Source: Desulfocapsa sp.
Lineage (GTDB): Bacteria > Desulfobacterota > Desulfobulbia > Desulfobulbales > Desulfocapsaceae
Direction of reading: 5' to 3'
Assembly (NCBI GenBank): GCA_016765495.1
Contig: JAESPV010000035.1
Span: 133,472 to 166,862, forward strand
DNA length: 33,391 bases
Below, piece after piece: positions 33,391 through 33,391 of this stretch. The notes below the pieces were generated by a model. It searched no databases. It was not told where the DNA came from and worked only from the letters and a program-made list of their open reading frames with translations. Made by a program: the position numbers and the translations under genes. Numbering within the stretch: position 1 is the stretch's first letter; each line of letters begins with the position of its first letter.

Positions 33391-33391
33391 G

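Noticed and set aside
1..33391. CRISPR arrays, tRNA or rRNA genes, and intact transposases.
   Set aside because: No regularly spaced repeats, no cloverleaf or rRNA sequence and no transposase frame were found by reading.

Overview
The window is a 33.4 kb bacterial chromosomal segment with tightly packed genes. The gene content suggests a strictly anaerobic Desulfobacterota-type organism (Desulfobulbales-like): a periplasmic triheme cytochrome, a BadF/HgdB-type low-potential Fe-S reductase pair, and a selenium-dependent molybdenum hydroxylase (SDMH) gene set. The taxonomy is inferred from gene content only; there is no rRNA or tRNA in the window.

Left part (1-15966). A gene enters from the left edge on the minus strand, preceded by a decayed copy of a YheO/DauR-type regulator. 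Then, on the plus strand, come: a dCache chemoreceptor with a good terminator; a PhoX-family (DUF839) secreted phosphatase with a strong hairpin after it; a large secreted protein with three CxxCH haem sites and a C-terminal PD40/TolB-like propeller; a six-gene overlapping operon (class I methyltransferase, then a NikA/DppA-type binding protein, two permeases and two ATPases), probably for uptake of a metal, metal chelate or peptide; and a two-gene unit encoding a BadF-type ATPase activator and a single HgdB-like protein. That pair looks like the double-cubane cluster protein pair (E. coli YjiL/YjiM type).

Right part (16036-33172). This is one functional island in two divergent arms around a 288-bp control region (18917-19204). 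The minus arm is ridA - ygeX (diaminopropionate ammonia-lyase) - YheO-type regulator - mocA-like nucleotidyltransferase. The plus arm is ygeY - carbamate kinase - ygeW - Se-dependent xanthine dehydrogenase - ssnA - hyuA - ygfK - yqeB - NCS2 purine permease. The set matches the E. coli ygeW-ygfK/xdhD region and the gut-bacterial anaerobic purine/uric acid degradation cluster. A plausible flow is: purine uptake by the permease; hydroxylation or reduction at the Mo enzyme with electrons exchanged through YgfK; ring opening and hydrolysis by HyuA, SsnA and YgeY; carbamoyl transfer by YgeW and ATP formation by carbamate kinase; and 2,3-diaminopropionate cleavage to pyruvate and ammonia by YgeX, with RidA removing the 2-aminoacrylate intermediate. 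MocA and YqeB would mature the Mo/Se cofactor.

Most notable points: the YgfK here lacks the NAD(P)H-binding Rossmann domain present in E. coli YgfK, and no FAD subunit for the xanthine dehydrogenase is encoded in the cluster, so electron flow must differ from the E. coli arrangement. A haem-propeller fusion, a stand-alone double-cubane-type reductase pair, a regulator pseudogene, an intergenic repeat inside the purine operon and a long hairpin at the right edge also deserve attention.
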